From Dyadobacter linearis (lineage in GTDB: Bacteria > Bacteroidota > Bacteroidia > Cytophagales > Spirosomataceae), in assembly GCF_907165045.1 (NCBI RefSeq), contig NZ_CAJRAU010000001.1:558001-622000 (forward strand): a stretch of DNA of 64,000 bases. Direction: 5' to 3'. Below are positions 1 through 8,207 of this stretch, in pieces. The stretch's first letter is position 1, and each line of letters opens with the position of its first letter. The translations under genes and the position numbers were made by a program. The notes under the pieces were generated by a model, which saw only the letters and a program-made list of their open reading frames with translations, was not told where the DNA came from and did no database searches.

Positions 1-278
1 AGCAAAGTCTGCTCGCGTTCATTTCAGTCAGATCATCCGAAGGAATGGGCAGCAATGATACGGCGAAAGAATTTGCAAAAATCCCCGAAGTACAGGAAGT
101 GCACCACATTGCCGGCGAGGATTGCTACCTCGTGAAAGTGCGCACAACCGACTCCGCGTCGCTGATGGAATTAATGCGTAACTCTTTCAGCAAAATCCCG
201 AAAATCTTATCTACACGCACTACGATCGTCCTCGAAACTGTCAAAGAAGAACAATTATTAGTCATTCCAGAAAAATAA
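1..278 (+). CDS. Lrp/AsnC family regulator, C-terminal part (5' end outside window)
   Basis: The frame is open to the left edge (first full codon at position 3), so this is the end of a longer gene. The visible 92 residues match the ligand-binding (RAM/AsnC_trans_reg) half of Lrp/AsnC regulators: a beta strand with AFISVR, the phrase IPEVQEVHHIAGEDCYLVKV typical of this domain, and a final strand ending in STRTTIVLETVKE. The DNA-binding helix-turn-helix would lie upstream, outside the window. Members sense amino acids and control amino-acid metabolism or export. The stop is 6 bases before the EamA transporter, so the two are probably co-transcribed, and an amino-acid exporter is a natural partner. 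The ATG at 45 is internal and not the start. Confidence 0.9.
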   Translation, partial: QSLLAFISVRSSEGMGSNDTAKEFAKIPEVQEVHHIAGEDCYLVKVRTTDSASLMELMRNSFSKIPKILSTRTTIVLETVKEEQLLVIPEK

Positions 279-284
279 ACGATC

Positions 285-1235
285 ATGCAAACGGACAACA
301 AAACTCCTTCCACAACCCTGGTTGTATTGGCTTTTGCCACAGTTTACATTGTATGGGGCTCGACCTATTTCTTCATTCAAAAAGCCCTCGAAGGCCTGCC
401 TCCGTTCTTTCTGGGCGCATTCCGCTTTCTGATCGCGGGCATGATCATGCTGGCGTGGAGTTTGGCAAGGGGTGAAAAGGTATTTTCGCTCAAAGTCATC
501 AAACCGGCAATCGTGACGGGCTTGCTGTTACTTTTTGTAGGAAATGGCGTAGTGATCTGGGTAGAACAGTTTCTGCCGAGTGCGATGGTGGCAATTATGG
601 TATCATCGTCGCCGCTCTGGTTTGTGTTGCTCGACAAGCCGAAATGGTCGGAGAACCTGACAAACCGTTCCACGATCATTGGGCTGCTGATCGGTTTTGC
701 GGGGGTGATATTATTGTTTTATGAGAAAATCCTGGCGTCGATGTCGTCGCTTAACAGCTCGCGCGACTTATTTGCGATGTTCCTGGTGGTTCTTGGATCG
801 ATGGCTTGGGCTGGTGGTTCCTTGTATTCGAAATACCAGTCGGGGACTGATTCTGCCACTGTCAATTCCACCTGGCAGATGTTTGCTGCCGGCTTTGCAT
901 TCATTCCCGGGGTATTTTTCACGGGTGAATTGAAAAATTTTGATCCTGCTGCTGTGCCCGCCGGCGCGTGGGGTGCGGTCGTTTACCTGATCATTTTCGG
1001 GTCGATCCTCGGATTCAGTGCTTATGTGTGGCTTTTAAAAGTCCAGCCTGCCACCAAGGTAAGTACCTATGCATACGTCAATCCGGTCGTAGCGGTGTTA
1101 TTAGGGATATTTTTTGCCAAAGAAAGCATTAGTCCGTTACAGATCTCGGGCCTGATCGTGATCCTGGGCAGCGTCTTGTTGATCAATCTTCACAAATACC
1201 GGAAACCAAAAACGCTGGCTACGAATGCTGCCTGA
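285..1235 (+). CDS. EamA/DMT-superfamily permease
   Basis: A 316-residue inner-membrane protein with about ten hydrophobic segments in two similar halves, the layout of the drug/metabolite transporter superfamily (two EamA domains). The first half starts with the typical YIVWGSTYFFIQKALEG segment, and the second ends with NPVVAVLLGIFFAKESISPLQISGLIVILGSV, also characteristic. It would export small metabolites; the substrate cannot be read from sequence. The gene follows an Lrp/AsnC regulator by 6 bases, which hints at an amino-acid or related metabolite. Length is normal for the family. Confidence 0.9.
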   Translation: MQTDNKTPSTTLVVLAFATVYIVWGSTYFFIQKALEGLPPFFLGAFRFLIAGMIMLAWSLARGEKVFSLKVIKPAIVTGLLLLFVGNGVVIWVEQFLPSAMVAIMVSSSPLWFVLLDKPKWSENLTNRSTIIGLLIGFAGVILLFYEKILASMSSLNSSRDLFAMFLVVLGSMAWAGGSLYSKYQSGTDSATVNSTWQMFAAGFAFIPGVFFTGELKNFDPAAVPAGAWGAVVYLIIFGSILGFSAYVWLLKVQPATKVSTYAYVNPVVAVLLGIFFAKESISPLQISGLIVILGSVLLINLHKYRKPKTLATNAA

Positions 1236-1260
1236 AAAAGGCCGGTACTCCAAATAGTAT

Positions 1261-1515
1261 TCAGTAACAAAGATCCATATCTGCGACTCTTTCTACTCTG
1301 GAAATATCGCGGTTGCGGCGGATCAGAAGCATAATTTGCTCAAAATCAATTAGTCGGGATACTCCGAAAGCGATGATCCCGACAAATATTTTCCCTTTAC
1401 TTCTGAAATCCAGGCGCTTGATCTTCGCGCCGTTTACTGACTCTACTGTGGAGGTTATCTTATGAAGGCTCACGGCGTCGCGGTAAATGATACGCAACAG
1501 GAAAACGTCATTCAT
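1261..1515 (-). CDS. Small ACT-like domain protein
   Basis: 84 residues with no signal peptide or membrane segment. The pattern (strand FLLRIIYRD, helix, strands KIKRLDFRS and IFVGIIAFG, helix FEQIMLLIRRN, final strand ISRVERV) fits a single beta-alpha-beta-beta-alpha-beta ACT domain, a fold that binds amino acids and dimerises. This is an inference from the pattern, not a firm family match. The gene begins 14 bases after the cysteine desulfurase stop on the same strand, so the two form an operon; an amino-acid sensing role linked to sulfur metabolism is possible but unproven. It is convergent with the EamA gene. Confidence 0.65.
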   Translation of the reverse strand: MNDVFLLRIIYRDAVSLHKITSTVESVNGAKIKRLDFRSKGKIFVGIIAFGVSRLIDFEQIMLLIRRNRDISRVERVADMDLCY

Positions 1516-1529
1516 TTTTGTTAGTTTAT

Positions 1530-2699
1530 TTAAACAGTGGCTAGTTGTAATGCACCCTGCCGCGCCACCCTGACGGACCCGTAAATGCCGGCCAGGGTTT
1601 CTACGATTTGGTCTACCTCCTTGAATGTGTTGAATTTGCTGAATGAAAATCGCACGTTCTCCTTTTCACTCTGACAGGGTAATGCCGCGATCACGTGTGA
1701 AGTACCGAGACTCGAACATGCACTTCCGCCGGAAACCGCAATACCGGCCTCGTCAAGCAGTTCTACTATATTGCCGCCAGGCAAACAAGTAAAAGATACA
1801 CTCACGACGTTTGGAAGGCTGTTTTCCGAAGACCGGCTTTCTCCGTTGTAGCAAACTCCCTCAATGCCGCTGATCGCCAGTTTCGAGATCAGATATTGTT
1901 TCAATTTTCCGACTTTCGCCTGGCTCTCTTCATGGTTTTTGCAGGCCACTTCCAGCGCCCTTGCCAGTCCTACAATCCCGATTACATTCTCCGTACCGCC
2001 GCGCTGCCCTTTTTCCTGACCGCCTCCGTGGATTTGCGGCGCTATTTTGTGTTTCTTGTTAATATAAAGAAAACCCACTCCTTTAGGCCCGTGAAACTTG
2101 TGTGCGGATCCCACGATAAAGTCGATTTCCAGGTCACTGAGGTCGAAAACGACCTTTCCTATTGTTTGGGTAGTGTCTGAATGAAAGATCGCATCATACC
2201 GTTTTGCCAGCTTGCTGATTGCCTCGATATTGGTGATATTACCGATCTCATTATTTGCATGCATTAAGCTGATCAAAGACTGTGGATTAGCTCGCAAAAG
2301 GTTTTCCAGATGATAGGTATCTACATTTCCGCGTTCGTCCAGCCGCACGTAGCTTATCTCAATATCCCCTTCTTTTTCATGCTGCCGCAAAGTTTGCAAA
2401 ACAGCTTTATGCTCAATCCGGCTCGTAATAACGTGACTGATTTCATAGGCTTTGATCGCACCGGTCAATGCGAGATTGTTGGCTTCCGTAGCGCCCGAAG
2501 TGAAATAGATTTCTCCGGGATTGGCGCCAAGCAGACCAGCAACGGTCCGGCGGGCACTTTCAACACCTTCTTTGGCCTTTCTCCCTGCCCAGTGGGTAGA
2601 AGAAGGATTACCGTAATCTTCTGATAGATAAGGAATAATGGCGTCGATCACTTCGGGATCAAGCGCGGTGGTAGCGGCATTGTCACAATAGATTTTCAT
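1530..2699 (-). CDS. Cysteine desulfurase (NifS/IscS-type, class V aminotransferase)
   Basis: 389 residues. PLP-dependent enzyme that turns L-cysteine into alanine and an enzyme-bound persulfide, used for Fe-S clusters, thiolated tRNA and other sulfur products in the cytoplasm. The start MKIYCDNAATT is the classic opening. The PLP lysine is K201 in GSAHKFHGPKG, and the catalytic cysteine is C328 in SGGSACSSLG, on the mobile loop typical of the IscS/NifS group. H98, N150 and D175 lie in the usual cofactor-contact motifs. Length is normal. It is followed by the small ACT-like gene and preceded by a 398-base leader with a promoter/operator and a cysteine-rich mini-ORF. No iscU is present, so it may serve sulfur mobilisation rather than a dedicated isc operon. 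Confidence 0.95.
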   Translation of the reverse strand: MKIYCDNAATTALDPEVIDAIIPYLSEDYGNPSSTHWAGRKAKEGVESARRTVAGLLGANPGEIYFTSGATEANNLALTGAIKAYEISHVITSRIEHKAVLQTLRQHEKEGDIEISYVRLDERGNVDTYHLENLLRANPQSLISLMHANNEIGNITNIEAISKLAKRYDAIFHSDTTQTIGKVVFDLSDLEIDFIVGSAHKFHGPKGVGFLYINKKHKIAPQIHGGGQEKGQRGGTENVIGIVGLARALEVACKNHEESQAKVGKLKQYLISKLAISGIEGVCYNGESRSSENSLPNVVSVSFTCLPGGNIVELLDEAGIAVSGGSACSSLGTSHVIAALPCQSEKENVRFSFSKFNTFKEVDQIVETLAGIYGSVRVARQGALQLATV

Positions 2700-2733
2700 A
2701 CTCTTTTTCTGTCTTTTCGGTAAAACATAGTTT

Positions 2734-2823
2734 TCATCCGGCGACCGATAACGTCACAAAAGCGCATCGAAATTTCCAGCAAAGACAACAGGCTTTCGGC
2801 TCAGCTGCGTCGCATTCGGTCAC
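2734..2823 (-). CDS. Putative cysteine-rich leader peptide of the cysteine desulfurase gene
   Basis: A 29-codon ORF in the leader, 34 bases before the cysteine desulfurase start. It opens with GTG, preceded eight bases upstream by AAGGGA, a good Shine-Dalgarno sequence for this genome. The peptide has five cysteines, with the core KACCLCWKFRC. The core DNA GCCTGTTGT also occurs in the cysteine-rich mini-ORF of the sulfatase leader (9206-9310). A leader of this kind could make ribosome stalling depend on charged tRNA-Cys. Whether it is translated is inferred only; a chance ORF is the alternative. Confidence 0.4.
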   Translation of the reverse strand: MTECDAAEPKACCLCWKFRCAFVTLSVAG

Positions 2824-2952
2824 TTTTCACTTCCCTTGTAATCCGGTGGTTGGATTTCAGATTTATCAATAGAATTAGGTTGGGGCACCTTAAAAAGTCT
2901 TAGGTTGCCAGAAGATCATAGAGCCTAACCTCTCCCTTCCTTCTTTATAAAT

Positions 2953-3000
2953 CTAGTAATTCGATAGACAAAGATGATATAAAGAATCCGATTGTCCAAA
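2953..3000 (-). promoter_or_regulatory. Promoter with operator for the cysteine desulfurase leader
   Basis: Read on the minus strand: TTTG (3000-2997), a 20-base spacer, CATCTTTG (2976-2969, one mismatch to the Bacteroidota -7 box TAnnTTTG), one base, then the 15-mer CTATCGAATTACTAG (2967-2953), which would cover the transcription start. The same order and spacing, with the 15-mer differing at two positions, occurs before the sulfatase operon at 9365-9411. The position just after the -7 box suggests a repressor site. Apart from this and the mini-ORF, nothing else is seen in 2700-3097. Confidence 0.5.
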
Positions 3001-3097
3001 TGCTGGCTGCAAAAAATCCGCAAAAAATTTATCAACTTACATTCCGGCAATGCATTCGCCACATTCCTGAATCCAAATCAACCTAATCATTTACCTG

Positions 3098-3487
3098 ATG
3101 CTCAATAAAATATCTCCATTCCTGATGTTTGAAGGCCGTGCGGAAGAGGCTATCAATCTCTATATCTCGTTGTTCGAAAATTCGTCGATCGATTCGCTGG
3201 TAAGGCGCGGCCCCGGCGACTTTGAAGGGAAGATCCTGCATGCAGCATTTACTTTGAACGGACAGAGTTACATGGCGTCGGACAGTGATATCAAGCATGA
3301 TTTCACATTTACGCCCTCTACTTCCTTTTTTGTAAACTGCGAAAGCGAAGAGGAAATAGACCGGTTATATGCGGAATTGTCCAAAGACGGCGGAGTGCTG
3401 ATGCCTTTGGACAATTACGGTTTTGGTAAAAAATTCGCCTGGATCAACGACCGTTTCGGTGTGAGCTGGCAGATCAGCCTGCCTTAG
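3098..3487 (+). CDS. VOC superfamily protein (PhnB-like, 3-dmu-9_3-mt type)
   Basis: 129 residues, cytoplasmic. The start KISPFLMFEGRAEEAINLYISLFENS, the middle VRRGPGDFEGKILHAAFTLNGQSYMASD and the end DNYGFGKKFAWINDRFGVSWQISL are the hallmarks of the PhnB-like glyoxalase/vicinal-oxygen-chelate group often called 3-demethylubiquinone-9 3-methyltransferase domain proteins, whose real substrates are mostly unknown. Two beta-alpha-beta-beta-beta modules fit in this length. The gene is convergent with the sulfatase to its right; the two stop codons overlap (TAG at 3485-3487 against TAA read from 3486-3484). Confidence 0.88.
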   Translation: MLNKISPFLMFEGRAEEAINLYISLFENSSIDSLVRRGPGDFEGKILHAAFTLNGQSYMASDSDIKHDFTFTPSTSFFVNCESEEEIDRLYAELSKDGGVLMPLDNYGFGKKFAWINDRFGVSWQISLP

Positions 3488-4902
3488 GGGGCAACTGACG
3501 CAGTAATGGGGTAACCTTTTTTGAGCAACGCCGAAAGTTCACCGACTGTGATTACATAGTTCGTATCCTTTGCGAGATTGGTAAACTCGTTCGGGTCTTT
3601 TTCGTGATCGTATAGCTCCACGCCCGCCTTTCCTCCGTCCCATTCGGTATACCGAAAGCGCTCGGTACGCACACTGCGGCCAAATATCTGGCCACGCCTT
3701 ACCTGCGTATAAGCTGGCTTCGTCCAACGTGCGACCGGATTTTTAAGCAGCGGGGCCAGACTTTCGCCCTGTAATTTCTGCCCCGGATCCAGTCCGCAAA
3801 GCTCGGCGAGCGTTGGATAAATATCGACCAGCTCGACGGTCCTTCCTGAAGATTTCCCCTTCGACTGACCGGGCGCAGAGATAATGAGTGGCACGCGCGC
3901 CGAGTTTTCAAACAGACTCTGCTTCATCCATTGTCCATGCTGGCCTACATTATAACCGTGATCGCTCCACAGCACAATTATGGTTTTGTCGGTCAGTTTA
4001 AGTTTATCCAATGCATCCAAAACGCGGCCTACCTGCGCGTCCATGAATGAAATTGTCGCATAGTAAGCGCGTAACGCTTCCCGGCGCTGCGCCTCGTCGA
4101 GGCCCCAATGTGGCGGTTTTGTAAATATGGCAGCCTCGGGAATATCGTCGAGGTCGCCCGGGATTTCTTTTGGCAGCGGGATATTGGCCAGAGGATATTG
4201 GTCAAAATATTTCTGCGGCGCCACATAAGGGGAATGCGGCCGGTAAAATCCTACCGCCAGGAAAAAAGGCTCGTCTTTATGCGCTCCGAGCAGTTTGATC
4301 GCCTCGGTCGCGACCATTCCGTCCGTTTGCTCTTCGTCTGTTCCCTCGGTGGCGCGCCACGCCAATGCACTTCCAAGTCCACGATCCGGCGTTAGATTTT
4401 TGACCAGGGCTTCTTCGGTTTTGTCCCTGCCTTTCGGATTTACTTTGTGGTCCCACGAAATCGGATCATCCAATCCGTCGGTACCGATTTGCCCGGGTAC
4501 TCCATAATGATATATTTTCCCGACGCGGGCACTGTAATATTTATTGTTCTTAAAAAGCTGCGGTAAGGTGACGATATCAGGCAGGTTCTGCCGGAAATGC
4601 GTTCGCAGTTCGTAAATCTTAGTCACGTCAGGACGCTGGCCCGTCAATAGCGACGACCTGCTGGGACTGCAAAGTGGAAATTGCGTATAAGCCCGGTCAA
4701 ACTTCACGCCTCTTCTGGCGAGCCGGTCAATGTTCGGGGATTTCACAAATGTGTTGCCATAAGCCCCCAGGTCTGTGTTGAGATCGTCCACCGCAATAAA
4801 AAGCACATTGTATTTCGCCTTCTGCTGTGCTTTGACAAAACTACCATAGAAAGCTACTGACACAAAAACTAACACCGTAAGAATATGTCTCGCTGCGTTC
4901 AT
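3484..4902 (-). CDS. Secreted sulfatase, iduronate-2-sulfatase-like
   Basis: 472 residues with a signal peptide (cleavage near KAQQ, residue 26). A type I sulfatase: metal-binding DD at 39-40, and the formylglycine signature CSPSRSSLLTG starting at C78, where the cysteine must be oxidised by a separate enzyme (not in this window). The later motif WSDHGYNVGQHGQW provides further calcium and sulfate contacts. Overall style (FIAVDDLNTDLGAYG, GLDEAQRREALRAYYATISFMD) matches iduronate-2-sulfatase-like members. It would cleave sulfate esters from sulfated glycans in the periplasm. Last of four genes in a minus-strand operon; the spacer before it consists of an 8-base tandem repeat. Confidence 0.93.
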   Translation of the reverse strand: MNAARHILTVLVFVSVAFYGSFVKAQQKAKYNVLFIAVDDLNTDLGAYGNTFVKSPNIDRLARRGVKFDRAYTQFPLCSPSRSSLLTGQRPDVTKIYELRTHFRQNLPDIVTLPQLFKNNKYYSARVGKIYHYGVPGQIGTDGLDDPISWDHKVNPKGRDKTEEALVKNLTPDRGLGSALAWRATEGTDEEQTDGMVATEAIKLLGAHKDEPFFLAVGFYRPHSPYVAPQKYFDQYPLANIPLPKEIPGDLDDIPEAAIFTKPPHWGLDEAQRREALRAYYATISFMDAQVGRVLDALDKLKLTDKTIIVLWSDHGYNVGQHGQWMKQSLFENSARVPLIISAPGQSKGKSSGRTVELVDIYPTLAELCGLDPGQKLQGESLAPLLKNPVARWTKPAYTQVRRGQIFGRSVRTERFRYTEWDGGKAGVELYDHEKDPNEFTNLAKDTNYVITVGELSALLKKGYPITASVAP

Positions 4903-4920
4903 TTGACCATTTTAAAAATA

Positions 4921-4992
4921 TTCACTCATTCACTCATTCACTCATTCACTCATTCAATCATTCAATCATTCAATCATTCAATCATTCAATCA
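4921..4992. repeat. 8-bp tandem repeat, nine copies, between two sulfatase genes
   Basis: Four perfect copies of TTCACTCA (4921-4952) are followed by five perfect copies of TTCAATCA (4953-4992). Read on the coding strand the units are TGATTGAA and TGAGTGAA. The last three bases of the array on the plus strand are the TGA stop of the upstream sulfatase, and the array ends 18 bases before the start of the downstream sulfatase. A perfect 8-mer array of this kind is prone to copy-number change by slippage, which would alter the spacing between the two genes. Confidence 0.97.
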
Positions 4993-6591
4993 CTTCCCAC
5001 TCTTCGCCTTTTCATAATCATAAAACCACTTGAAAGTCTTGTCATAATCCTCGGCTCCTACCCGCTTGTACCAGGCGTCGTATTTCGCTACCAGCTTTTG
5101 GGCTATTTCCGGTTGTTTTTCAAACTGATCGTGCAGTTCCGAGCGGTCTTTTTCAACATCGTATAACTGCCATTTCTCAGTTTTTTCAGCGACAAGTTTC
5201 CAATTCCCGTCACGGATCGCGCGGTTGCCTTCGTGTTCCCAGAATATCGGATTTTTTCGGTTAACAGGCTTCCCGGTAAATGCCGGTCGCAAGCTCGCGC
5301 CTTCAAGTGGCTGAATAGGTTTTCCGGCGAATTCAGTCGGGTACTTGGCGCCGCCCAGGTCGACGAGCGTTGCCATGATATCGATGATATGTGCCGGCTG
5401 CTTTTCAAACTTTCCGTTGCTGGAAGCCGGAATACCAGCCGGCCACGAAATGATGCCCGGAGAAGAAATGCCGCCTTCATGCGTGTGGTGCTTATATGCC
5501 CAGAAAGGTGTACAAGCAGCTTCCGCCCAGCCCTGTCCAAGGAATACAGTTGATTGTGAATCGCCCGGCTTCGTTCCTTCATACCTTCCTTCCATGCCCG
5601 GCTCCGCATTTCCGCCATTATCAGACACAAACAAAATTACAGTATCGTCAAAAACGCCGCGCTGTTTCAAACCTGCCACGAGGTCGCCAATGCTTTTATC
5701 CAACCTGTAAATCACAGCCGCATAAATCGCCATCATATCATCGTAACGTTTCTTATCCTCCTCGCTCAGACTATCCCATTTTGGTATGTTTGGATTAGAA
5801 GGCGGCAGTTTCCATGACGGATCGATCAGCCCGAGTTTGATCTGCTTTTCATAACGTTCCTGCCTCAATTTCTCCCAACCTTTCAAATATTTCCCCCGGA
5901 ACCTGGCAATATCCTCTTCTGGCGCCTGCAATGGAAAGTGCGGCGCATTATGGGCCAGATATAACATAAACGGTTTTTTCTCTTTGGCCGCCTCGTCGAT
6001 GAAGCGCAAACCGAAATCCGTCCACAAATCGGTCGAATACCAGTTTTTAGGCAGCTTTTCGGAATCGTTAGCGAGCTCTTCGCCGTTCAGGAACACTTTC
6101 GCATTTTTTCCATCACCATAATAAAACCCGCCCGCCGGTGCATTTAGCGAGCGATCAAAACCGCGTTTCCAGGGTACAGTACCGTGCGGCTGTCCCACGT
6201 GCCATTTTCCAGTCATTACAGTGAAATAACCCGCGCTTTTCATTACCTCAGCGATCGTCACACTTTTATCATTCAACTGGCCGCGGTAAGCCGGGTGGTC
6301 AGCGCCTTTGTCGTCCATCATGTGGCCGATCCCCGCCTGGTGACTGTAAACTCCGGTGAGCAATGCGGCCCTCGTCGGGCAGCAGCGGGCGGTGTTGTAA
6401 AAACTCGTAAGCCGCACGCCGTTTGCTGCAAGTTTGTCGAGATTCGGCGTAGGTATCTCACTTCCGTAGCAGCCCAGATCCGCATAACCGAGGTCGTCGG
6501 CCAGAATTACAATCACATTTGGCTTTTTCTGAGCATACGCACCGGAAGCGAATAGTGAAACGAAAACAAAGATTTTGAATAGTTTTTTCAT
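4990..6591 (-). CDS. Secreted arylsulfatase
   Basis: 533 residues with a signal peptide (cleavage near AYAQK, residue 20). Type I sulfatase: metal-binding DD at 32-33 and the formylglycine signature CCPTRAALLTG, where C70 is the modified residue in C-x-P-x-R. TGKWHVG near 130 and VSDNGGNAEPG further on are the usual substrate and calcium-site motifs. The insert after residue 240 (KWDSLSEEDKKRYDDMMAIYAA) is typical of the arylsulfatase A-like group common in Bacteroidota. Probably periplasmic. It lies 23 bases after the preceding sulfatase, with its stop codon inside the tandem repeat. Confidence 0.95.
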   Translation of the reverse strand: MKKLFKIFVFVSLFASGAYAQKKPNVIVILADDLGYADLGCYGSEIPTPNLDKLAANGVRLTSFYNTARCCPTRAALLTGVYSHQAGIGHMMDDKGADHPAYRGQLNDKSVTIAEVMKSAGYFTVMTGKWHVGQPHGTVPWKRGFDRSLNAPAGGFYYGDGKNAKVFLNGEELANDSEKLPKNWYSTDLWTDFGLRFIDEAAKEKKPFMLYLAHNAPHFPLQAPEEDIARFRGKYLKGWEKLRQERYEKQIKLGLIDPSWKLPPSNPNIPKWDSLSEEDKKRYDDMMAIYAAVIYRLDKSIGDLVAGLKQRGVFDDTVILFVSDNGGNAEPGMEGRYEGTKPGDSQSTVFLGQGWAEAACTPFWAYKHHTHEGGISSPGIISWPAGIPASSNGKFEKQPAHIIDIMATLVDLGGAKYPTEFAGKPIQPLEGASLRPAFTGKPVNRKNPIFWEHEGNRAIRDGNWKLVAEKTEKWQLYDVEKDRSELHDQFEKQPEIAQKLVAKYDAWYKRVGAEDYDKTFKWFYDYEKAKSGK

Positions 6592-6614
6592 AAGAATGGT
6601 TACTGATACTAAAA

Positions 6615-8090
6615 TTATTTACCGGCAGCAGCCGAAAATTCGGGGTTCAGTTTGGAAGGAACCGGCGCATTCGTTTCTGTTTTCCAGGCGTCTAGTTTGT
6701 CTTTCAACTCTTTCGCCTTGGCTGGGTTTGACTTCGAGATGTCTTTCGTTTCACCGATGTCCTCGCGAATGTTGTACATCTCAACCCGACCGTCTTCGTA
6801 AAATTCGTGAAGCTTGAAATCTCCTGACCGGATCGTGCTCGTTGGCCGCGTCCGAAATGCATCTTTATTCGTTTTATCTCCTTTATAGGCTTCGAGGTAA
6901 GCCGGAAAATGCCAGAAGATATCCCGCTGCTTTGCATGCTTTTGTATCAATAGCGGCACCAGGCTCTGACCGTCAACTTTCTCGTTTAGTGGCTTTTCAA
7001 TACCTGCTATTTCCAGGAATGTCGGGTAAAAATCGATACCGATAACCGGCGTATCAATCACTGACCCCGGCTTGGTCTTACCTGGCCATTTAACGATCAG
7101 CGGAACGCGCACGCCGCCTTCATAAAGCATTCCTTTGGAACCACGCAACGGATATTGCTTCGTTACTGCGCCCATTCCGCCGTTATCAGAAAAGAAAACG
7201 ACCAGCGTATTTTTGTCAAGATTTAAAGTCTCAAGTTGTTTCAAAACCCGTCCTATTCCCTCGTCTGCACTTTGTATCATCGCAGCATAAGTCGGGTTGT
7301 TGTGGGAAGCGTCGCCTTTTTTTGTCTTGTATTTACTGATAATATCAGCTTTCGCTTCAATTGGCGTGTGGACTGCGAAATACGACAGATACAGAAAAAA
7401 GGGCTTTTCCTTATTGGAATCCAGGAATTTGACAGCTTCATCTGTCAGCCGGTCGGTCAGGTATTCGCCTTCGTTTCCGGAAGTAATACCTTCGTGCGGG
7501 GACTCTTTGCCCTGTTTATTATACGGGTAAAAATAGGAACTGGTGCCCGGCGTGCCGCCTGTTACGTGATCAAAACCCTGACTGTGTGCATCCGCTTTTT
7601 GATTTTTACCGCCTAATTGCCACTTCCCGATCAGCCCGGTGCTGTATCCGGCGTTTTTCAGCTCCTCGGCAATTGTGACAAATGAAGAAGCGAGAACTGT
7701 CTTATTCTCGACAGGAATCAGTTTTCTGTCCGTAGTTTCGCCACGCTCGGACGTACCGACGGTGTAAATACCGTGGCGCGGCGTATATTTTCCGGTCATG
7801 AGAGAGGCCCGGCTTGGCGCGCAGTTTGGCCCGACGGAATATGCCTGGCTGAAACGCATTCCCTGGCCGGCAAGTCTGTCGATGTTCGGCGTTTCGTAAT
7901 ATTTACTGCCCGCAGAACTCAGGTCAGTCCAGCCCCAATCATCCACCAGAATAAAAAGGATATTAGGTTTTTGCTGCGTTGTTTGTGTCTCTTTACCCGC
8001 ATTCTTCACAATACTTTCCCCCGCTCCCTGCGCATAAGATTCATGGAACAATCCCGCCAGCAAAATAAGAATGGATACATATTTCCTCAT
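6615..8090 (-). CDS. Secreted sulfatase
   Basis: 491 residues with a signal peptide (cleavage near SYAQG, residue 20). Type I sulfatase: DD at 50-51 in VDDWGWTDLSSAGSKYYETPN, formylglycine signature CAPSRASLMTG from C90, GKWQLGG, the HTPIEA segment and FFSDNGGMGAVTKQYPLRGSKG with the calcium-binding DN. This resembles the N-acetylglucosamine/galactosamine-sulfatase-like groups of Bacteroidota. It would remove sulfate from glycans in the periplasm. Second gene of the operon, 117 bases after the binding-protein gene. Confidence 0.94.
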   Translation of the reverse strand: MRKYVSILILLAGLFHESYAQGAGESIVKNAGKETQTTQQKPNILFILVDDWGWTDLSSAGSKYYETPNIDRLAGQGMRFSQAYSVGPNCAPSRASLMTGKYTPRHGIYTVGTSERGETTDRKLIPVENKTVLASSFVTIAEELKNAGYSTGLIGKWQLGGKNQKADAHSQGFDHVTGGTPGTSSYFYPYNKQGKESPHEGITSGNEGEYLTDRLTDEAVKFLDSNKEKPFFLYLSYFAVHTPIEAKADIISKYKTKKGDASHNNPTYAAMIQSADEGIGRVLKQLETLNLDKNTLVVFFSDNGGMGAVTKQYPLRGSKGMLYEGGVRVPLIVKWPGKTKPGSVIDTPVIGIDFYPTFLEIAGIEKPLNEKVDGQSLVPLLIQKHAKQRDIFWHFPAYLEAYKGDKTNKDAFRTRPTSTIRSGDFKLHEFYEDGRVEMYNIREDIGETKDISKSNPAKAKELKDKLDAWKTETNAPVPSKLNPEFSAAAGK

Positions 8091-8207
8091 TGCACAGAAT
8101 AGTGAGATTTTGAATAAGAAATGCTATTTAAGATAAAATCCGACACCCTCCTGCTTCAACGCTATCATATATACGTCACGAACGGAAGTGCCGGATTTTC
8201 ATTGATA

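Noticed and set aside
2716-2753. Regulatory hairpin in front of the cysteine desulfurase (TCGGT with ACCGA, AAAAC with GTTTT inside)
   Set aside because: Stems of five pairs, AT-rich and without a U tract; could be chance.
4921-4992. CRISPR-like array
   Set aside because: Units are eight bases and contiguous, with no spacers and no cas genes.
4885-5166. Plus-strand open frame across the 8-bp repeats (THSLIHSFTHS... pattern)
   Set aside because: It is a by-product of the stop-free tandem repeat read on the wrong strand; it overlaps two sulfatase genes and shows no domain.
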